Assembly: GCA_020696955.1 (NCBI GenBank)
Contig: JAJFBK010000028.1
Coordinates: 1 to 7,183, forward strand
DNA length: 7,183 nucleotides
From: Patescibacteria group bacterium
GTDB taxonomy: Bacteria; Patescibacteria; UBA1384; CAILIB01
Direction of reading: 5' to 3'
Position 1 is the stretch's first letter. The number at the start of each line of letters is the position of its first letter. Below the pieces are notes generated by a model. That model ran no database searches. It was not told the DNA's origin and saw nothing but the letters and a program-made list of their open reading frames with translations. This document shows positions 4,881 through 7,183 of the stretch, piece after piece. A program made the position numbers and the translations under genes.

Positions 4881-5372
4881 CTAGGCCTTCTCGGTAGTCT
4901 CGGCTTCGGGTGCCTCTTCTGTAGTAACTTCGGCTTCAGGAGCTTCTTCAGTGGCAACTTCAACTTCTGGAGTTGCCTCTTCTGTTTCAGCAGCAACTTC
5001 TTCAGGAGCTGTTTCCTCGGTGGCTACGGCTTCTTCAGCAACGGTCTCTTCTACTACGGCTTCAGGGGCCTCCTTAGCAGCAGGAATCTCGGTCTTGGTA
5101 GGAGTAAAGAAGTGGTGAACTTTCTGGTCTTCAGAAAGGATGCCTTGCTTGACGAAAAGGTTGGTAACGGTGTCGGATGGCTGAGCGCCATTTTTAAGCC
5201 ACTTTTCAGCCTTTTCTTTATCGATAACCAAAAGCTTTCCAGCTTGGGCTGGGTGGTAGTGACCGATGATATCAATCGATTTGCCATTAAGCTTTGAACG
5301 TTTTTCCTGTACTACGATACGGTAGTGAGGTGCGTGGATTTTTCCCGTACGGGTAAGGCGGATGGAAAGCAT
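4881..5372 (-). CDS. rpsP: Small ribosomal subunit protein bS16 with long acidic tail
   Basis: The first ~90 of 163 residues are bS16, an early-assembling 16S rRNA-binding protein of the 30S subunit. The family pattern is clear: IRLTRTGKIHAPHYRIVV (4-21), KLNGKSIDIIGHYHP (27-41), the KAEKWLKNGAQPSDTV helix region (54-69) and NLFVKQGI (71-78). Residues 96-163 are an extension made almost only of E, A, T, V and P, with just two lysines, no Asp, Gly, Ser or aromatic residue, and a repeated TEEAPEAE unit near the end. bS16 is usually about 80-100 residues, so this nearly doubles it. The ATG has no Shine-Dalgarno. It has its own promoter (5425-5453), perhaps plus read-through from def-fmt, and its own terminator. 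Confidence 0.96.
   Translation of the reverse strand: MLSIRLTRTGKIHAPHYRIVVQEKRSKLNGKSIDIIGHYHPAQAGKLLVIDKEKAEKWLKNGAQPSDTVTNLFVKQGILSEDQKVHHFFTPTKTEIPAAKEAPEAVVEETVAEEAVATEETAPEEVAAETEEATPEVEVATEEAPEAEVTTEEAPEAETTEKA
4893..4985 (-). repeat. Tandem decapeptide-like repeat in the bS16 tail
   Basis: Residues 130-160 of bS16 contain about three units of 10-11 residues: TEEATPEVEVA, TEEAPEAEVT and TEEAPEAETT. The DNA copies have drifted at third positions, so the amino-acid pattern has been kept while the bases changed. This suggests selection for a charged spacer rather than very recent duplication. Confidence 0.7.
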
Positions 5373-5424
5373 GAACGAGGGCTGTTAGTAGAGCTAAATA
5401 AAAGGTTGGGTAAGTCTGCACACT

Positions 5425-5453
5425 ACATTACCAGAAAGAAGGGCCATTGTCTA
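5425..5453 (-). promoter_or_regulatory. Promoter of rpsP
   Basis: The -35 TAGACA (5448-5453, 5 of 6 consensus) and the -10 TAATGT (5425-5430), with a TG extension (TGG-TAATGT), are separated by 17 nt. The predicted start is near 5418, giving a leader of about 46 nt. It lies in the 87-nt gap between fmt and rpsP and shares the pyrimidine-rich TCTTTCTG spacer end with the def and trmD promoters. Confidence 0.65.
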
Positions 5454-5459
5454 CAGCAT

Positions 5460-6251
5460 TTACTGATTTCGGAGCTCTTCATAAAAAGCCTCTTGAGTCA
5501 TGCGCTGTCCGGCGCAAAATTCCTTGATGGTCATGATCTTGCCGTTTTCTGGCTGGACCTGCTCAACTACCAGTTCGCCTCCTTCTAAGCGGGCTTTTTC
5601 TATGATCAAACGCTTTCCTTTGAAGGTGGTAAAGCTGCGTGGCCAACCGTGGTAGGCACGGATTTCACGTTCCAATACTTCGGCAGGTTTGGAGAAGTCG
5701 AGCCGACCATCTTCTTTTTTAACAAAATGAGTAAAAGTGGCGTCGAAGTCATTTTGAGGAATAAGGTCTGCCTCTTCAGTCAGGTAATCGTCAATATGTT
5801 CCAAGAAAAGCGATACTCCTCGGGTGGTGAGCAATTGGTACACTTCCTCAGGAAGCTCGTTGCCCCGTAGGCGAAGGGTGTCTTGGGCAAGGATTGGGCC
5901 ATGGTCCATCTTGGTGTCGATCTCAATAAGAGTGACTCCGGTCTCAGTTACGCCGTCAAGAAGAGCCTGTACGACTGGAGCCGGTCCACGGTATTCAGGA
6001 AGCAGGGAAGGGTGAATATTAAGCACTTGGCCGGCAACCGTATCCAAAACGTCTCGTTTTAAAATCGCCCCGTAGCCTACTACCAGCAAGAAGGTCGGTT
6101 CGTGTTGTTCGATAATGGCAATTTGGTCCTCGACTGACATCTTGGGATCATCAATAACAGCTACCGGAGGGTAGTCGGCCATTTGCAGGGCTTTGAGGGC
6201 AATTGGTCCGATGGGGGCGGAACCAAAGAGAATGTAAGGAAGCTTTTCCAT
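5460..6251 (-). CDS. fmt: Methionyl-tRNA formyltransferase, N-terminally compact form
   Basis: Fmt transfers a formyl group from 10-formyl-tetrahydrofolate to Met-tRNA for initiation. The catalytic core is intact: N78 and H80 in NIHPSLLPEYRG and D116 in MDHGPIL, corresponding to N108, H110 and D146 of E. coli Fmt with a constant offset of 30. The missing 30 residues lie before the core. After the first beta strand and VAVIDDP (30-36) the chain runs straight into a helix (SVEDQIAIIEQ), without the PDRPAGRG-like loop and PVK segment of standard Fmt. The C-terminal tRNA-binding domain is present but short (RLDFSKPAEVLEREIRAYHGWPRS... GKRLIIEKA). Length is 263, against about 315 in E. coli. The neighbour def, 2 nt upstream, codes for the deformylase that undoes this modification. 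That pairing argues for Fmt rather than another formyltransferase of the same fold. There is no Shine-Dalgarno; the start is probably coupled to the def stop. Confidence 0.92.
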   Translation of the reverse strand: MEKLPYILFGSAPIGPIALKALQMADYPPVAVIDDPKMSVEDQIAIIEQHEPTFLLVVGYGAILKRDVLDTVAGQVLNIHPSLLPEYRGPAPVVQALLDGVTETGVTLIEIDTKMDHGPILAQDTLRLRGNELPEEVYQLLTTRGVSLFLEHIDDYLTEEADLIPQNDFDATFTHFVKKEDGRLDFSKPAEVLEREIRAYHGWPRSFTTFKGKRLIIEKARLEGGELVVEQVQPENGKIMTIKEFCAGQRMTQEAFYEELRNQ

Positions 6252-6253
6252 AA

Positions 6254-6757
6254 TTAGAGTCGGGGATAATCAAGTGGCGGATGTTGTTTCAGTCTTTTCT
6301 TTTCGACATAGGAAGTGAAAAGTATGCCGTTTAGGTGGTCTATTTCGTGCTGTATCACTCGGGCCAGGTAGCCTTCGGCCTCAATCTCAATGGGCTCGCC
6401 GGTTTCGTCCTTGGCCTTTACCCGTATGCGGTCTGGGCGCATGACAGGACCTTCAAGTCCAGGCATGGAGAGACAGCCTTCCTCCATCTTTACTTTGCGA
6501 GTACTTTTCCAGGTGATTCTAGGGTTGATGAGCACAATAAGTGGAATGTCGTATTCGGGGTCCTCGTCTGGCTGCTCGATGATACAGAGTGAGATCGATT
6601 TACCGACCTGAGGGGCAGCTAGGCCAACGCCTCGGGCGTTGCGCATGGTTTCCCGCATATCGGAAATCAGCTGCTGCAACTCTTCGTCAAAGACGGCTAC
6701 CGGCTCGGCAACTTGATGGAGAATTGGGTTCGGTTCGGTGTAAATCGGTAAAATCAT
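6254..6757 (-). CDS. def: Peptide deformylase
   Basis: This 167-residue metalloenzyme removes the N-formyl group from nascent proteins. All three family motifs are complete: motif 1 GVGLAAPQVG (43-52, with Q50), motif 2 EEGCLSMPG (92-100, metal ligand C95), and motif 3 QHEIDHLNG (136-144, metal ligands H137 and H141, catalytic E138). An insert-like acidic stretch (EQPDEDPEYDIP, 61-72) lies between motifs 1 and 2. The ATG follows a strong extended -10 box by exactly 6 nt and has no Shine-Dalgarno, so a leaderless mRNA is predicted. The stop codon is 2 nt from the fmt start, making a def-fmt operon. Confidence 0.97.
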   Translation of the reverse strand: MILPIYTEPNPILHQVAEPVAVFDEELQQLISDMRETMRNARGVGLAAPQVGKSISLCIIEQPDEDPEYDIPLIVLINPRITWKSTRKVKMEEGCLSMPGLEGPVMRPDRIRVKAKDETGEPIEIEAEGYLARVIQHEIDHLNGILFTSYVEKKRLKQHPPLDYPRL

Positions 6758-6763
6758 GCTGTC

Positions 6764-6792
6764 ATTCTAGCAGAAAAGAAGGAGATTTTCTA
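6764..6792 (-). promoter_or_regulatory. Extended -10 promoter of def-fmt, predicted leaderless
   Basis: The minus strand has TGC-TAGAAT (-10 at 6764-6769, 5 of 6 consensus, with TG extension) and a -35-like TAGAAA (6787-6792, 4 of 6) at 17-nt spacing. The -10 ends 6 nt before the def ATG, so the transcript should begin at or beside the start codon. The 13 bases at 6767-6779 are identical to those in the trmD promoter. Confidence 0.7.
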
Positions 6793-6824
6793 TAAAAAAA
6801 CGGACTCCTGCTTGAAGAGTCCGT
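6793..6824 (-). terminator. Intrinsic terminator of the right-edge ORF
   Basis: An 8-bp stem (ACGGACTC, 6800-6807, against 6817-6824) with a 9-nt loop is followed on the minus strand by seven T. It starts 7 nt after the TGA of the upstream ORF and ends just before the def promoter, so the two units are cleanly separated. Confidence 0.85.
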
Positions 6825-6831
6825 AGGGGTG

Positions 6832-7183
6832 TCAGTTTTCGCGGTAAACGTATTTTTTTGCCTCCTCGGCTGGCTCTTTTTCCTTCCACTTGAGATCATC
6901 AAGTATTTTCAGGAGACGGACTGCAATTTCATCTCGAATCTGAGCGTGTCGAGGATGTATGGAAAGGCTTATGGTGAGGTGTCTCAGGCCCCTCTCCGAG
7001 AGATTCTGGTTCAGAGGGCAACTTCCAGTGATATTGCAGTTCCAGTCACCATCACATCGGTAAGAGTGGCTGCCTCTTGGGAGACATCCGCTTGGTCCAA
7101 AAAGTGTGTCAGCAGATTCTAGCAACAGGTTGCGTATAGACTTGTTCAATTTGAGGGAGCAGTCTTTGCTTATGATGTGAAAG
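6832..7183 (-). CDS. Unidentified cysteine-containing protein, 5' end outside window
   Basis: The frame ends at a TGA (6832-6834) and is open to the right edge of the window, with no ATG anywhere in it. A TTG at 7147-7149 could start a 105-residue protein, but it lacks a Shine-Dalgarno. It is more likely that the gene starts beyond the window. The visible ~117 residues include a cysteine cluster, C-x9-C-x5-C-x5-C (GCLPRGSHSYRC... WNC... GSC), with a fifth Cys nearer the edge, followed by a histidine-containing segment and a helical, highly charged C-terminus ending YVYREN. The cluster could bind metal or form disulfides; which one cannot be told. I recognise no family. The terminator straight after the stop supports a real gene. 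Confidence 0.65.
   Translation of the reverse strand, partial: FHIISKDCSLKLNKSIRNLLLESADTLFGPSGCLPRGSHSYRCDGDWNCNITGSCPLNQNLSERGLRHLTISLSIHPRHAQIRDEIAVRLLKILDDLKWKEKEPAEEAKKYVYREN

Noticed and set aside
4769..4996. In-frame upstream extension of khpA (basic K/R/L/P-rich stretch), as if rpsP and khpA could be joined by frameshifting
   Set aside because: It is the bS16 acidic tail read in another frame and then the rpsP terminator hairpin. GAA/GCN repeats rarely give stops in other frames. No slippery site was seen, and the family N-terminus begins at the ATG at 4768.
5325..5588. Plus-strand open frame across the fmt-rpsP spacer
   Set aside because: It lies antisense to the ends of rpsP and fmt, and the spacer is better explained by the rpsP promoter.
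1..7183. Insertion sequences, CRISPR array, toxin-antitoxin or defence genes
   Set aside because: No transposase, terminal repeats, spaced direct repeats or recognisable toxin or defence proteins are present. The window is dominated by core housekeeping genes.

Overview
This window is a compact stretch of bacterial housekeeping genes, almost all on the minus strand. They serve translation (bL25, bS16, TrmD, a KhpA-type KH protein, Fmt, peptide deformylase) and DNA repair (UvrB). The genes are short and tightly packed, Fmt is trimmed, most starts lack a Shine-Dalgarno sequence, and two ribosomal proteins carry long acidic tails. Together with a broken-up rpsP-khpA-trmD cluster, this suggests a reduced-genome bacterium, most likely Candidate Phyla Radiation/Patescibacteria. 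That assignment is inference from style. All genes read cleanly with the standard bacterial code.

Layout from the right edge, in the direction of most transcription: a 5'-truncated cysteine-containing ORF (6832-7183) ends at its own terminator. Then come def-fmt (2-nt gap) from an extended -10 promoter, and rpsP (bS16) from its own promoter and with its own terminator. khpA follows from a separate promoter. A single plus-strand gene for a small membrane-anchored protein (3963-4334) lies next and converges on khpA at a shared bidirectional terminator. Then come trmD-uvrB (14-nt overlap), and finally a small unknown ORF plus rplY (bL25) from a near-consensus sigma-70 promoter, ending at a terminator at 113-144. 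At the left edge the last 23 codons of a plus-strand gene converge on rplY.

The genes share a theme of making and checking proteins. Fmt formylates initiator Met-tRNA and Def later removes the formyl group. TrmD makes m1G37 in tRNA to hold the reading frame. bS16 and bL25 are ribosomal subunits, and KhpA-type proteins bind RNA. UvrB is the damage-verification helicase of nucleotide excision repair.

I see no mobile element, CRISPR array, tRNA or rRNA, and no convincing undescribed multi-gene system. The most interesting points are: an identical 13-bp promoter motif placing the -10 box exactly 6 nt before the ATG of both trmD and def (predicted leaderless mRNAs); a Fmt missing about 30 N-terminal residues, including the loop used for tRNA recognition in E. 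coli; a TrmD with Glu where the catalytic Asp is expected; and a foreign-looking plus-strand gene inside the normally co-oriented rpsP/khpA/trmD neighbourhood. No stretch over 300 bases lacks a gene.
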